The notes below the pieces were generated by a model. The model saw only the letters and a program-made list of their open reading frames with translations, searched no databases and was not told the DNA's origin. From assembly GCF_052857255.1 (NCBI RefSeq), contig NC_135497.1, positions 195,830,006-195,894,005 of the forward strand: a stretch of 64,000 nt of DNA, read 5' to 3'. This stretch comes from Amblyomma americanum. Lineage: Eukaryota > Arthropoda > Arachnida > Ixodida > Ixodidae. Position numbers and translations under genes: made by a program. Positions within the stretch are counted from its first letter, which is position 1. The number at the start of each line of letters is the position of its first letter. Positions 49,201-60,404 of the stretch are shown here, piece after piece.

Positions 49201-52200
49201 AGCATGCGTATGAGGTAGCAAGACTCAGTGGGGCCCTGGAATAAGGGCACCACCCCTGGAAGACTCGGAACTTCAACATGAAGACACCCGGGTCCCGCAG
49301 AATCGACCAATTTTTGACGCCAATAAAGTTTTTTTCTCTCTCTCTCTCCGCGCTGAACGCATCCTGGTCATAGGCGTGATTTTAGATTTTGCCGCCAACG
49401 CCAGCTTCATTGTTTTCGCCCCGTCACCTACGCGGCACCGGCACGGGCGCGGCTCTGGCAGGTGATCTCCAGAGAAGTAGCCTATAGGAGGCAGGTGGAC
49501 CGGTCACGTGACCTTGCGGCGTCATCGCAACCAACCTGCCTACCGGATAGTTAGGAAACCCCGCCGTGGAAGGTTGTTCTCTCAATGATTGTTCTCTCGG
49601 GAATAGCAACCTGGGCCGCACAAGGCCCACCGCTGGGAGCACCTGCCAAGGCTCGCCCAGACTGCCCATTCCATGCGTCTTCCATGCGTCTACTCAATAA
49701 ATAAATAAATAAATAAATTATGGTGCACACATAAAATTCGAGTATTTTTCCAATCCACGAGAATGATGAGGATGGTACCGCTCATATGCTCCTGCAGCCT
49801 CTTGGTAGAAGGAATTAATTTCAAGAAGGGATTTTTGGTTTCTGGGAGAAGGAGGTTGAGGAGGGTCCTTGGTTTTGTCGAGTAAATGGAACAATTCGAT
49901 GTTTTACGTTACTTGCAACTACGTATTTATTTACGCCACCCCTCCACTGTAATCGTTATTTCTTAAGGCAATGGTTTTCCTGTAGTCAGCCGTGTGCGAG
50001 TTGTTTCCTAAAGCTTTGGCTCATGGCACGTTTGTCGCGTAACTGGAGGCAAGGGCTTGGAAAAATTGCGGGAAAAAATAATGGATGCATGTTGCGGGAT
50101 CGAAGCTCAAGAAGGTGTCGCCTCCATAGACAGTTGTTGGCAGTCGCCTAGCACAGGCAGGATATAATTTATTGACGTTTGTGTAATTATCTAAAACTAA
50201 TCAACGCATAATTTTACTATGTAATTAAAGGTTAGCTTTAACAGTTTTTTGACGTTTAAATGTGCAAATACAGAAAAAAATGTTAATTAGGAAGTTGCAG
50301 TGTCAAACGCAACGCGCTGTGACGCATGCTCTTTCCCTCATCCACTATAAAAAGGAAAACGCTTATTTGGGAAGTTTATTTTCCATGCAGTAAAATATGG
50401 TTCTGGAATGCCTGGACATTAATAAAATACGCTTCGCGAGCGTGTCTGGCGGAGCTTTCCTGTGCCACGCGTTGGACACCGAAGGTCCCGAAGCCGCACG
50501 CCGGTTCCCTCTCCGCCGAGACTTCCCGCACTTTCTTTAGAGGGAGGAGAAAAATAAAATAAAAGGTACCTTCATAATATGTGCGTATTTACGAAAGCAA
50601 AGCCACTGCATTCCTTTTTGGTGCCGCAAAACTTTCTCAGATAAATTTTTTTCTTACCTGCAGTAAGCTGAATTATTAGACACTGCCAAGTTTTCTCTTG
50701 CGCGCAAAGGGCACTATTAATGCTATGTGTTTACTTGACAAATTGCGGCACGCAAAACCTCATCGCTAGGTGACGTCCCCCCAATCAAAGCAGATAATTT
50801 TAGTGTTACCCCTTCGCAAGCAAAGCTTACTTAATTGTGTGTCTGTCGTTTACCTATAGGCGACGCGCGTTCACAAATATGCACATTATAAGTGTATTTG
50901 CTTGCCGTCCCATTCATCTTGTAATTACCCCGCTTTGGCAGACCGCCTAAATCTAAGTAAAGATTCAGCCCCAGGCGACGCAGCACATGAACTAATCGCT
51001 GTCACCGTTGCTGCCCTTGAAGATGGTTGTTAACTGCGAAGACGTGCAAGGTATGTACAAGGAAGCTGGGGATGCGCAGACCAGCAACGGCTGACCTTGG
51101 CAGCCGAAGACACGGCTGCCCCCAACAGCATTCCCCGCGGCTATCTATGGCCGCAGGAGAGTCATCCGGATCAACAAACGCTAGCGAAGCTATCCTGCCG
51201 GGAGTTTCACTACGGGCCCCTTCTCGGCTACTCACCGCGCTCCCCCTCCCCCAGTACAAATGGGTGTGCCTCCAACTGGCAGTCTGAGCAACCCGCCATC
51301 GCTGACGCCAGACAAGACAGCAGCGGAGCTATGCGTGGACCGCGCTTCTAGCGCAGAGACGGCGCGTCCCTGCGTAGCGCTTCCGTCGAATGTCGCGAAA
51401 GTTCCCTCGCCAAAGCGTCCGTGATCGCGATGGTCGCAGGCTTGTTCTGCGATTCAAGAGAAGGGGGGGATAACTGCGATGTCGCTCTCCAACTTGGGCG
51501 AACGAATCAACGGAGTCGTTCGTGCAAACGGTGCCTGCTATCTTGCTGATCGATCGGCCCGGGAACTTTTGCAACAGGTGATGTATACGTGCAGGCTTGG
51601 TCAAAAATATTCGCGCCACACGGTCTGCTTTTAAAACCGCATAATGCAATACTCAGGGCATCAAATGGCGTTGAAAAGCTGGAAATCAAACCCTTTGGCA
51701 TGAAGGTTTTAGACGACGGGTGTGCTTCCGTGGTTTCAGGGGCCGTCAAACACACTTCAAGCAGCCCGGTTCGTGAAGCATGCAATGTTGAAAGAAATAG
51801 ATTGAGTAAGACAACACGCTATCATGATTACACAGGGTCGCCTTCAGTGTAAAAGCATCGTCCGGACGACATGTGTATTGCGTTTGAGCACGTATATATA
51901 CACGGCATATTATTCAGCCCAGCAGACAACATTCGGAACTCGTGAGTTTCGGCATTGCCGAAAAGGGAGTGCCGATTGTTGAACTGGCTAACGAACTTGT
52001 TTCTTCTGAGCAGAAGGCAAACTGTCGGCACAACCTGCTTACTTGCAGCGGGACCTTTCCGTACGTCTGTGATAGTATGCTGGTCAAAGCCACCTGTTTC
52101 ACGCTTGTTGGTAGGCACGACTTCAGACGTCTACTCCCCCCTTGTATTGTCACTATCAGAGGTAGAAACTCTTTGCCCGTTTCAGGAACAGAAAGCGAAG

Positions 52201-52699
52201 CAAGGCAGCTGACGTCAGCTTCATCCACACGTGCCTAATGACTTCTTTAGGCCGCTAAATTAAGCAAAAACATTTGCTTCACCTCGGTAAAGAAAAAGAA
52301 TGCTCGGACAGCTGACAAATAGAATGTTGCGTGACCTACTTTATGTACTGTAAAATGGTAGCCTGTGGGCATCACTGTAAAGGATAAAATAACCAGTAGC
52401 AGTACGCTTAACGGCTCTTTTTATCCGAAAGGTCACCCTCAGTCGCGCAGAACGCGCCTTTAGGTTGAATTTTGAGTTGGTTTCGTTTTCTTTTTAACTA
52501 CTCATGTTTCTGTAGGCAGCTTTTCCGGCACTGTAGAAACGTCTAGGACAGCTAATATGCCTCATAAGCTCGTCCACATTACAGATTCCATAACATGGAA
52601 AGTGCGGATGTGAGAACGAAACTACGACGGGGACTTGTGCTCTGCTCGGCAGAGAGCGCAGGGAAAGACGTCGGGCGCACTTACCGTACAGCCGTTCAT
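45737..52699 (-). CDS. Secreted Gly/Gln-rich protein, two exons, about 185 aa
   Basis: The large exon, 46279-45737, opens after an excellent acceptor (GGTTGTTTCGCAG) in phase 0. It encodes 180 residues to TGA. It starts with the hydrophobic core TLLAVALLAACWAQA, then ADPKATAATGAS. The first exon is proposed at 52699-52685: five codons reading MNGCT, with A at -3, ending at a strong donor ACG|GTAAGTGCG, also phase 0. Joined, they give a typical signal peptide with likely cleavage after WAQA. The mature protein has an acidic Gly/Glu patch, a basic segment (LHNKRPSLIGTLLRGHKYRD), then a Gly/Gln/Tyr/Phe-rich tail with GFRETKGYRTEMGF and ending APAPYGRR. I do not recognise the family. The composition and the terminal AAPAP suggest a cuticle or extracellular-matrix protein. 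The exon pairing is inference; the large exon is well supported. Confidence 0.65.
46560..46870 (+). mobile_element. LINE 3' end fragment in intron
   Basis: In shifted frames the plus strand reads ATLVHMLWTCPTKYDRSRT (knuckle region) then EALLCSPEASVQQDIIGQAL and a short C-terminus. AATAAAGTTGTTTCC follows at 46851. It is a truncated tail of an I/jockey-like LINE in the long intron of the secreted-protein gene. Confidence 0.6.
47415..47956 (+). mobile_element. LINE 3' end fragment with (AAAC)n tail in intron
   Basis: The plus-strand frame reads PLNFYLHRSGCSPPAI, EPETLGHFFLSSRRFASIR and IPFRRLSLPLPVILSFV, the C-terminal zinc-knuckle region of another LINE family. The second cysteine and one histidine position are altered. 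Sequence continues to GAACGAACAAACAAACAAAC at 47936-47956, a repeat tail. Confidence 0.65.
47957..48959. other. Intron sequence, no gene seen
   Basis: No protein recognised. 48600-48900 is GC-rich with no supported exon. Confidence 0.35.
48960..49345 (+). mobile_element. LINE 3' end fragment with (TC)n tail in intron
   Basis: The frame reads FHNLHILHKMFPNQYADTCK, WCGATPTLYHITWEC (intact CX2CX7HX4C), EQWESLLTSSVLAVQKGQVQ and ends LSGALE at the TAA at 49242-49244. AATAAAG and a (TC)n tail follow at 49321-49345. It is the same family as the minus-strand copy at 18928-19935, with the cysteine that copy has lost. Confidence 0.75.
49430..49720 (+). mobile_element. Short retroelement with (AAAT)n tail
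   Basis: About 270 bp of GC-rich sequence without coding potential ends in CTCAATAAATAAATAAATAA at 49694-49718. The tail marks a SINE or LINE 3' UTR in plus orientation. The family is not recognised. Confidence 0.5.
49721..52684. other. Long intron of the secreted-protein gene, right half
   Basis: No protein recognised. It contains CACTATAAAAAGG at 50343-50355, a good TATA-box match without a gene behind it. The palindrome-rich CATCGTCCGGACGACATG lies at 51857-51874. Frames up to 106 codons near 51.3-52.2 kb have no domain. Confidence 0.35.
52685..52699 (-). CDS. Proposed five-codon first coding exon
   Basis: ATGAACGGCTGTACG followed by GTAAGTGCG. Start context AGGATGA, donor near consensus, phase 0 matching the exon at 46279. 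It is the only candidate I found upstream on this strand that completes the signal peptide in phase. Confidence 0.5.
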
Positions 52700-52793
52700 C
52701 CTGACGTGTGCTGCTGCTGCCAGTCCAATCCTCAAAGTGCGTTTCTCCGTGCTATCCCCGCGGGCGAGACGATGTGCCGGACACGCGCCGTAT

Positions 52794-52803
52794 CTTTATT
52801 ATA
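52794..52803 (-). promoter_or_regulatory. TATA-like box TATAATAAAG
   Basis: It lies about 95 bp upstream of the proposed ATG at 52699, at the edge of a GC-rich island (about 52800-53250). That spacing would give a 5' UTR of about 65 bases. The match to TATA consensus is moderate. Confidence 0.4.
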
Positions 52804-53300
52804 GGCGTCCATGTTCGAACCGGTTCGGAAGCGCCGGGGGAGACCTCCAGAGCCGCCCAATGCTACGCCGCCGCCTCCGTCAAGGTCGAATGGTGCAAAC
52901 GGCTTATTCTCCGCCTCCGCCGCATCCCGCCGCACGCTCGCCCGCGAAGCCGCCGCCGCCGCCGCGAGCGCTACTTAGGCAGGGCGAGAAAAACTTCCCG
53001 TGAGGGCGGCCCGTCAGCGCCTTTCCCCGTGTCCGCCACTCGACAGCGCGCGCTTGAGCAAGACGCCTCTTCCTCTCGTTTTCGCTGCGTCATGACGCGT
53101 GCGTCAAAAACCAAACACGCAGTTGAGTCGCAACGACTGACGACGCGCGCAGTTCGCCGCTTCCGCGGAAGGATTCGCTACAGATGCGCTGGTGGCGCAA
53201 CATCGACTCCTTTCCCGGAAAAAAACCACAGTCCCATGCGGTCGCCTGGCGCCCCGATTTGGTTTTGCCGCAAACGTGCACTTGTATAGGGCCTGGACTC
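52804..53300. promoter_or_regulatory. CpG-rich island upstream of the secreted-protein gene
   Basis: Dense CG and GCC/GCG runs, for example near 52960. It contrasts with AT-rich sequence on both sides. Such islands often mark promoters. The island also opens several arginine-rich frames with no domain. Confidence 0.4.
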
Positions 53301-53689
53301 CCGCGGTGCTATATACAAGGAGAAAAAAACAAAGGTAGTTTGAGGGTTTCGACGCTGCATGGGGCCTCCTCTCAAGTTGGCACATCGGTAGACTATCATA
53401 CCGCTCTCGCTCTTTCTCTCTCGTCTTTGATCATTAAGTTGCTCAGACCTGTACTACGTGGAACGATGACTTGGAACAATGAAAGGTTAGCATGAACCGG
53501 TAACGGGTTTAAGTCAACTCATTTTGAGTCCTACTGACTTTATAGTACTTCACCGGTCATTAAATCCCGAATTTCGATGGCGGCGAAACGCCAACAGTGC
53601 CCGCGTCCTTAGCAGTGTCAGTGCACATTAATAAACACCACAAGTTCGAATTTGATATACTGCCATCCGCTACGGCGGCACTTGTTCTC
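53301..53689. other. Upstream flank, no gene seen
   Basis: GCTATATACAAGG near 53310 contains TATA on both strands but no associated exon was found. The rest is AT-rich. Confidence 0.3.
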
Positions 53690-53835
53690 TAAGGCCCTCC
53701 TTCATCCCTTCCCTCATGGCGCAATTGAGGTGTCCACAGATAAGTGCGACAGGTACTGCACCTTTCCATTCCTCAAAACTGTCTACTGTTATCTTGTCAT
53801 TACTAAAACAAACAGAGAGGAGAGACGAACCGTCC
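53690..53835 (+). repeat. SINE tail fragment
   Basis: CTCCTTCATCCCTTCCCTCA, GGCGCAATTGAGGTGTCCAC and CCTTTCCATTCCTCAAAACT match the 3' half of the tRNA-headed SINE. No head is present. Confidence 0.5.
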
Positions 53836-54469
53836 AATTTCCGTATCCAAGCCAGCGCTCTGCTGGTTGGGGTTTTATTTTCTTCTTTCATGGCGTTTAT
53901 ACCAGCGAGTAAAGGGCTCATCAACACACTCGAAGAGCATAATTGTGAGAAAAGTGGGATTTATTCTAGTTGCCGATACATCAAGGCAGAAACGGGGCGC
54001 ATAAATAGGAGAAATGGAGAAGAGACAAAGCAGGCACCTGCATGCAGCGCGCTGCTCTCGTCTCTTGCGTGTCAGAGGGTGAGGTGCGCGGACCGGGCAG
54101 TGAGGTGATGACGATGAGAAAGCTTCAAAGCTGCGGTAAATCGTTGCTACAAATTAATCGGAATGAGTGATGGTAGTAACTTGTGGGCCGGTCGAACGGA
54201 GCCTTTTATGTTAAAAGCACAGTCTCGGTCGGAGCGTAAAAAAACGAATGGGTAATAGAAAATAATGTGCAAATCTATGAACGAAGTGGAAAGTGAAATG
54301 AAAAATAGATGAAATGGCACACGTCCAAAGGAACGCAGGTATCACAGACGAGCATACAACCATTCCCACACCGCGCAAAACGGCCAGCATGCAGTGACCC
54401 AGGAGCATTTCGAGTAGCTTGACGTTTTGCACGGGTGTAGTGAATGCAACGGATGAGCACGAGTGCCAG
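53836..54469. other. Intergenic, no gene seen
   Basis: AT-rich sequence with a GC-richer patch at 54040-54100. No protein recognised. Confidence 0.35.
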
Positions 54470-54582
54470 TCACCATTGCAGTTTCTTTCGAAACTTTCGA
54501 AAGAACTTCTTTAGGCTACCCGCCATAAGAACGAACTATGGTACACAAACACTGTCCTATTTAATCAATAATTTTCTAAGCC

Positions 54583-54825
54583 GCCGCGGTGGCTGAGTGG
54601 TTATGGCACTCGGCTGCCGGCCCGAAAGACGTGGGTTCGATCCTGGCCGCGGTGGTCGAATTTCGATGAAGGCGAAATTCTAGAGGCCCGTGTACTGTGC
54701 GATGTCACTGCACCTTAAAGAACCCCAGGTGGTCGAAATTTCCGGAGCCCTTCACTACGGCGTCCCTCATAGCCTGAGTCGCTTTGGGACGTTAAACCCC
54801 CCTAAACCAAACCAAACCAAACCTA
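54583..54825 (+). mobile_element. tRNA-derived SINE, apparently full length
   Basis: The head starts CCGCCGCGGTGGCTGAGTGG and has TTATGGCACTCGGCTGCC and the B box GGTTCGATCC (54633-54642). The body carries TCGATGAAGGCGAAATTC, CACCTTAAAGAACCCCAGGT and GGTCGAAATTTCCGGAGCCC. The tail is ACCCCCCTAAACCAAACCAA, a pentamer-like (AAACC)n. It is the best preserved of the copies here and can serve as reference for the family. Confidence 0.88.
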
Positions 54826-55130
54826 ATTATCTAAATACACACCCACCTTTTCTTGGCATATTGCAGCAATGCAGAGCATTCAAAAGGTTCAAAAATGCCT
54901 TCAGAACGTACATACCGTCCAGTTCAAAGCATTAAGCATGCACGTTTTGAAGACCGACTAAACTTTGCATTGGATGTTTTTTTTGTTACTGCGTTATCAC
55001 TTGTATAATGTTGTAATCCTTTGTACATTTCTCGTCAGGCCCTCGTCAGGCAGAGAGCACCTGCCTTTCGCTCTGTCATCCCAGACCGTCCGTGTATGAA
55101 AGAATGTTACAAATAAAATAAAATAACCAT
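54826..55130 (+). mobile_element. LINE 3' UTR with (AAAAT)n tail
   Basis: AT-rich sequence with TGTACATTTCTCGTCAGGCC and GGCAGAGAGCACCTGCCTTT ends in ACAAATAAAATAAAATAACC at 55107-55126. The layout is that of a CR1/jockey-type 3' UTR and tail. The SINE at 54583 may have inserted at its upstream edge. Confidence 0.45.
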
Positions 55131-55433
55131 ACTATGCGCAGTTCCACTTCCTGTAGCGGTCCACGCCTTACTTTTAATAATCACCGACCGAAACGATACG
55201 TTGTGATGAACGGCCCATGCGTGCTGGTGAGTGCAACAGCGGTCATTGTGTAGTATTCGTTGAGTCGGAGTGCAGTAAAATTGACAGCGGCCGCGTGCTG
55301 GATTTATTTGTCGTTTAGGTCAAACAGGAGCTAACAGAACCCGTAAGAATTCCTTCATAAATGACGTGTCGGCACCTGCACGGCTATAATGGCTCAATGA
55401 AGGCATTTCTGTGCATGAAACTTTCACTGTGGA

Positions 55434-55540
55434 CAGGAGCGGATTTATGAGAGGGGGGTGCCTCCTGCTCCCAACCGCCCCCTCTCAGGGTGACCCATAA
55501 ATCCGCCCCTGACCATGGAGCTCGTAGACACGAGCTCCAT
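55434..55540. repeat. Short MITE-like inverted repeat plus perfect hairpin
   Basis: CAGGAGCGGATTTATG at 55434-55449 pairs with CATAAATCCGCCCCTG at 55496-55511 (one mismatch), an ~78-bp inverted-repeat unit. Next to it lies ATGGAGCTCGT-agac-ACGAGCTCCAT (55514-55539), a perfect 11-bp stem. CAGGGGCGGAT-type ends occur in hAT-like elements. No clear 8-bp duplication is seen. Confidence 0.55.
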
Positions 55541-57163
55541 AGTAAGCTATGCATGCAGCTGTGGTGGGTTCCGGCCAAAATGTAGTAGCGGCACATGGGC
55601 TGTACCTGAGGTGTGCATGCGTATACTGCAAGAGTCGCATCTGTTGTGGTATTTATGGGTGTGCGTGTTTGTATATCCAGGTCGTCGGCATATACTACTC
55701 ACTCAAGCACACGCTATGTGGCGTCGTACCTGAGAGAGTAATGTGCCGGGGATTCTATAGTGCGCCCTGTGATCCAAGCACAGGCACTGCGGAGGATATT
55801 TGTTAACAGAGCGGACTGTGCTAATTCCACTCAACCCACAGCGTCGAGCAGAAACACAACTTGGCGCGCGGGTTTAATGGAGGTGTAACTGCTTTCACTC
55901 GCGTTTCAGGCCACCGAGGGTTGTTACCACTTTCGCTTGTGGATTGGGCAAAGAATACCGCACTAAAACACAAATAACACTGTCGCTTTGTTTCCATAAA
56001 GTGGCACGTCGCTGCCACATCACTGTCACATCGCTGCCACAGAACATCGGCCCTCGGCCAACGGATCGATGTCAGATTCACATGTGTAAAAATGCCAGCA
56101 GGTGTCTGCATTTTATATTCGCATGCTTTCAGCTACATTTTAATATTACCGGGTTGCACGTCCCTCATCCAGTTCGACTCTGCACGCTTCCTCCTCCCAC
56201 TGCTATGAAAGCTGTACACAATAAAGTGTCAGTCGGGCCTTCAGACGAACGCCGCCAGCGCGGAGCCCGCGCGCTACCGTCGCGGAATCGGGATCTCTCG
56301 GTTCGACGGCGGAGGAGATCCCGTTTCAAGAGTGAAGAATCCCGCTCCGCGCCTCTTCCGACATTCCTACTAACGTTGTGCGCCACCCAGGTGTACCATG
56401 AAGTATATACACCTGGCTCATGCTGCGCGAGCAACACACCTAATACTATATGCGCGCCGTTCCATCCTAATTCGAGTCGCCTCATGTTGCTACTCATGCA
56501 TCGTTCCCATGCGACATCGCCACACCCCGTGACACGCGCACCGCGTTGCGCAGTGGCCCGTGCAACGGTTTGAGAGCAGGATCATGCGGTGTTGCACGCG
56601 AAGGTAACGGGAAGTGGCGCCACTAAGCCCCGCGCTCTGCTGGTTGCTCGCCTTGCCAAGAACTTGGTGTGGCTAAATGTACAGTTCTGTGCGGTGTACG
56701 GCTGGTAAAACTCTGTACTTTAGGGTGAGAGCTTTCTTCGCTCTGTGTCGCTTCCGGCGGCGGTAAAAGCCCTGCCCGCGACCGTGACGGAGAATGCATG
56801 CTGCCTGCATGGCGAGTATTGAAATAAGTGCGCATCAAAGCGTGCAGATGCGAAGTTGGTACAGCGTAGGGGTGCTTAAAAGTCAACTCTTCGCCGCATA
56901 GATGCCCATGCTGGGCTTGTCGCAAGCAGCTACACTTTCCTGCAAGGTTCCCTGGAAGCAGACGAATCTTACATGAAGCTTCACTTTTAAACCATCTCAA
57001 ACAGTTCAAACGTTGCACATATACGCTTTGCTAGCGGGTGATCGAAAAAAAAAAGAGAAGCCTCAGAGCGTTTGCTGTATATGCAAAGTAAAAGCCGATG
57101 CGGAAACCATCTCCACGCACTTTTGGGAAGTACGCACGGGGCCTTTAAAACGCCAAGTAGAAC
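55541..57163. other. Intergenic, no gene supported
   Basis: Includes a GC-rich patch at 56230-56380 preceded by AATAAAG at 56219. It resembles LTR-type layout but I could not place ends. No protein recognised. Confidence 0.3.
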
Positions 57164-58695
57164 GTTCAGATGGGCTAGTTGGTACAGATGCATATTTTTT
57201 TAAAACAGCGCGAACAGCGTCGGACAAGAACAAGAACGACACGGGACGAGCGCTGACTCTCAAATAAGGCTTTATTAGCAACACCTGGCGCTTATAAAGG
57301 CAAAACAAAACACTCAGCGTACATCACATGTGACGCTAACCTCGATAAAACACGAGGCAGAGAAGCACGCGACGCCCACAGGCCACCAAGGAAAGCACTC
57401 TCTTTGTCGTTGAGAGTGACTGACGGTTTGCTTTGGCTCTTGACTGATATAGAAGGCATCCATTACTTTTCGCGTGGTCTGATCACAGTGCGTGTAAAGC
57501 ACCTTTGTGCTACGCCACACGGCTGTGCATTTCTTCTTCTTCTTTTTCATTACTTCACACTTTTTACAGCGGCTTACCAAGTATGAATGTTCCTTGTTAT
57601 TGTCTAGATTGTTTCTCTGCTCATTCAACCTTTTATTTAAGCAACTTCCCGTCTGCCCGATGTACCGGAATCCGCAGGAGAGCGCAATTTGGTATACAAC
57701 CCCTTTGCGACAAGCAGCGATGAACTTGTCTCTGTGCGCGGTACCACAACCTTTCCTCTTTTTTTCCGACGGTTCTCTCTTCCTTTCGATTGCTTTAGTT
57801 TGATGGGAGCTGACATAGCTACATTTACTTCATATCGCCTTGCCACATTTTGCAGCCCATGGGTAATGCGATGATGTAGGGAAGAACAGCAACTTTTTTC
57901 TTTTTTTCTTGTTGGTTGTCATGAGTTTGCTCAGTGTCCTGCTGTTTCACCCACTCAAGCAAACGAGAGCAGGCCTCTGTTGCTCTAAAAATTGGGTACC
58001 CGGCAAGCCTAATTCTGGAGAGTTGAGACTGGAAACTGTCGCCGAGAGCATGGCGGCAGGATTTTACCATATAATTCCGAAGGCAGGAACTGAAAATGCC
58101 GTTTTTAACAATTTTTGAATGACTTGAGTGGGAACTAAGGAGCGGTTTGGTTGATATATGGTTGTATTTCTAGCAGACATGACCGGGACCGAAACCGCAA
58201 GCGTAAATCCAAGAACTGCAACTCATCGTCGGATGGTTCCTCGAAGGTGAATTCCAGACCTACACCACATTTTCTGAATACCTTCAAAATGTCAGCCATG
58301 CGCGCTGCTAAGCGATCGCGGTCTGTAAACACCAGGTAGTCGTCCACAAACCTCACGGTCTTAATGTGCAGTCCCGATAGTTCCCTCTCGAGGTCCCTAT
58401 CCACGTACATGAGAAAAAATTCGCTAAAGACAGGGACGACGCTTGACCCGATACACACTCCTGCCAACCCACGACAGTCGAACACAGGTAAAACCGGAGT
58501 AGTTCTATAGGAAACCTTAAGCTGTCAGACCTAACTTCGTGACGAAGGTTAGCTCATCATTATCTTCTGTAATACACATTTTTACACGTTCCAACAGTGT
58601 GTCATGCGGAAGGCTGTAATATGTGTCTCTGACCTCAACACTGAAGGCGACACGGCTTCCTGGGTAGCGATCCTTCAGGAAAGAAACAAGCGCAT
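57164..58695 (-). mobile_element. Penelope-like element copy A: RT and GIY-YIG endonuclease
   Basis: The minus-strand copy runs from about 58695 down. RT pieces: VEVRDTYYSLPHDTLLERV, then GVCIGSSVVPVFSEFFLMYV and IKTVRFVDDYLVF (catalytic DD), ELQFLDLRLRF. The linker contains LPMGCKMW. The GIY-YIG endonuclease reads GVVYQIALSCGFRYIGQTG followed by CLNKRLNEQRNNL and a Cys/Lys-rich CKKCEVMKKKKKKC. The 3' end has TAATAAAGCC then AGTCAGCGCTCGTCCCGTGT. At least one stop and probably one frameshift separate the RT parts (near 58515 and 58130). Order RT-linker-GIY-YIG defines endonuclease-bearing Penelope-like elements. Confidence 0.85.
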
Positions 58696-58707
58696 GCGCT
58701 TGCGAAC

Positions 58708-59703
58708 CGCTTGCGGTTCGGTCCCGGTCATGTCTGCTAGAAATACAACCCTATATCAACCAAACCGCTCCTTAGTTCCCACTCAAGTCATTCAAAAATT
58801 TTAAAAAACATTTTCAGTTCCTGCCTTTGGAATTCTATGATAAAATCCTGTCACCATGCTCTCGGCGACAGTTTCCAGTCTCAGCTCTCCAGAATTAGGT
58901 TTGCCAGGTACCCAATCTTTACAGCAACAGAGGCCAGCTCTCGTTTGCTCAAGTGGATGAAACAGCAGGATATGTACGTGCACTCAGCAAACCCGCGACA
59001 ACAAAAAAAAAATAAAAAAGTTTCTGTTCTTCCCTACATCATCGCATCACCCATGGGCTGCAAAATGTGGCAAGGCGATATGGAGTAAATGTAGCTATCT
59101 CAGCTCCCATCAAACTAAAGCAATCCAAAGGGAGAGGGAACCGTCGGAAAAAAAAGGAAAGGTTGTGGCACCGCGCACAGAGACAAGTTCGTCGCTTGTC
59201 GCAAAGGGGTTGTATATTAAATTGCACTCTCCTGCGGATTCCGGTACATCGGGCAGACGAGAAGTTGCTTAAATAAAAGGTTGCATGAGCAGAGAAACAA
59301 TCTAGACAATAACAAGGAACTTTCATACTTGATGAGCCGCTGTAAAAAGTGTGAAGTAATGAAAAAGAAGAAGAAAAAATGCACAGCCATGTGGCGTAGC
59401 ACAAAAATGCTTTACACGCACTATGATCAGAACACGCGAGAAGTAATGGAAGCCTTCCATAAGAGCCAAAGCAAACCGTTAGTCACTCTCAACGACAAAG
59501 AGATAGCTTTCCTTGGTGGCCTGTGGGCGTCGCGTGCTTCTCTGCCTCGTGTTTTATCGAGGTTAGCGTCACATGTGATGTACGCTGAGTGTGTTTTTTT
59601 CCTTTATAAGCGCCAAGTGGTGTTAATAAAACCTTAGTTGAGAGTCAGCGCTCGTCCCGTGTCGTTCTTGTTCTTGTCCGACGTTGTTCGCGCTGTTTTA
59701 CAA
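58708..59703 (+). mobile_element. Penelope-like element copy B: 3' part, head-to-head with copy A
   Basis: The plus-strand copy mirrors 57.2-58.2 kb. It carries KSCHHALGDSFQSQLSRIRF, LPYIIASPMGCKMW, the GIY-YIG region SCGFRYIGQT with a TAA just before it (59217-59219), then a clean frame to TAG at 59635-59637. It ends with AATAAAACC and AGTCAGCGCTCGTCCCGTGT. It lacks the RT core, being truncated at the junction near 58708. The two copies show scattered substitutions, so the pair is not a very recent duplication. Confidence 0.85.
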
Positions 59704-60404
59704 AAGATTTAAAACGCTATTGTGTTTAATGGCAGAAATGAGCTTTCTGTTGCATCAAGGGCCGTGTATGCTCAGTATCGTGCGTGAAATGAGCGGCTCG
59801 TGCCAACAAATCGGTGCAATTTAACTGAGTTTTTGAACTTTTCATCGTGAATGCTGCGTGAACAGATCATCTCCGTTGGTACAAAGACATCACAAGCCAA
59901 CTGCGTTTTAGCCTTTATGAACTTTGATACATCAAAACAGGGACTCTTACTTGGTGTAGAAAACTCGCACGTTATCATAAAAAAAGAGTATTCTAATATA
60001 AGCACTATCCTGCTACCACTCCTCAACCTTTGTATTGGAGGCTTTCTGTTTGTGAATTCCTCTGTTCGCTCGAGCAAACATTTTCAGACCCGTGATCAGG
60101 CTTTCCTCTGACGCGGAAAGAGAATCGCGCCAAGTCTATATGCGTGTCACCTCAGACGCTCGAGTCACACGTGAACTGAATACATAACGCCTTACCTTGT
60201 GCGAACGTGCCGCACTCGCCTGCCCCGGTAGAGAAACCAACCATGCTTATACGCACCGCACGTGACAACAGACGCTTCTTCTCAGCGGTGACCGCGGCAG
60301 CTACGTCGCTGTCGGCGTCGCTGTTTTACGGTCATGGATCTGGTTGCGGAGGAATCTGGTCACCGTAACAAGAAGAAAGCGTCGCAGGCTTTCAGCGTCG
60401 CGAG
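59704..60404. other. Intergenic, no gene seen
   Basis: No protein recognised. The region 60180-60340 is GC-rich. Confidence 0.35.

Noticed and set aside
51329..52238. Overlapping frames of 85-106 codons on both strands
   Set aside because: No domain, no consistent splice sites, frames open on both strands.
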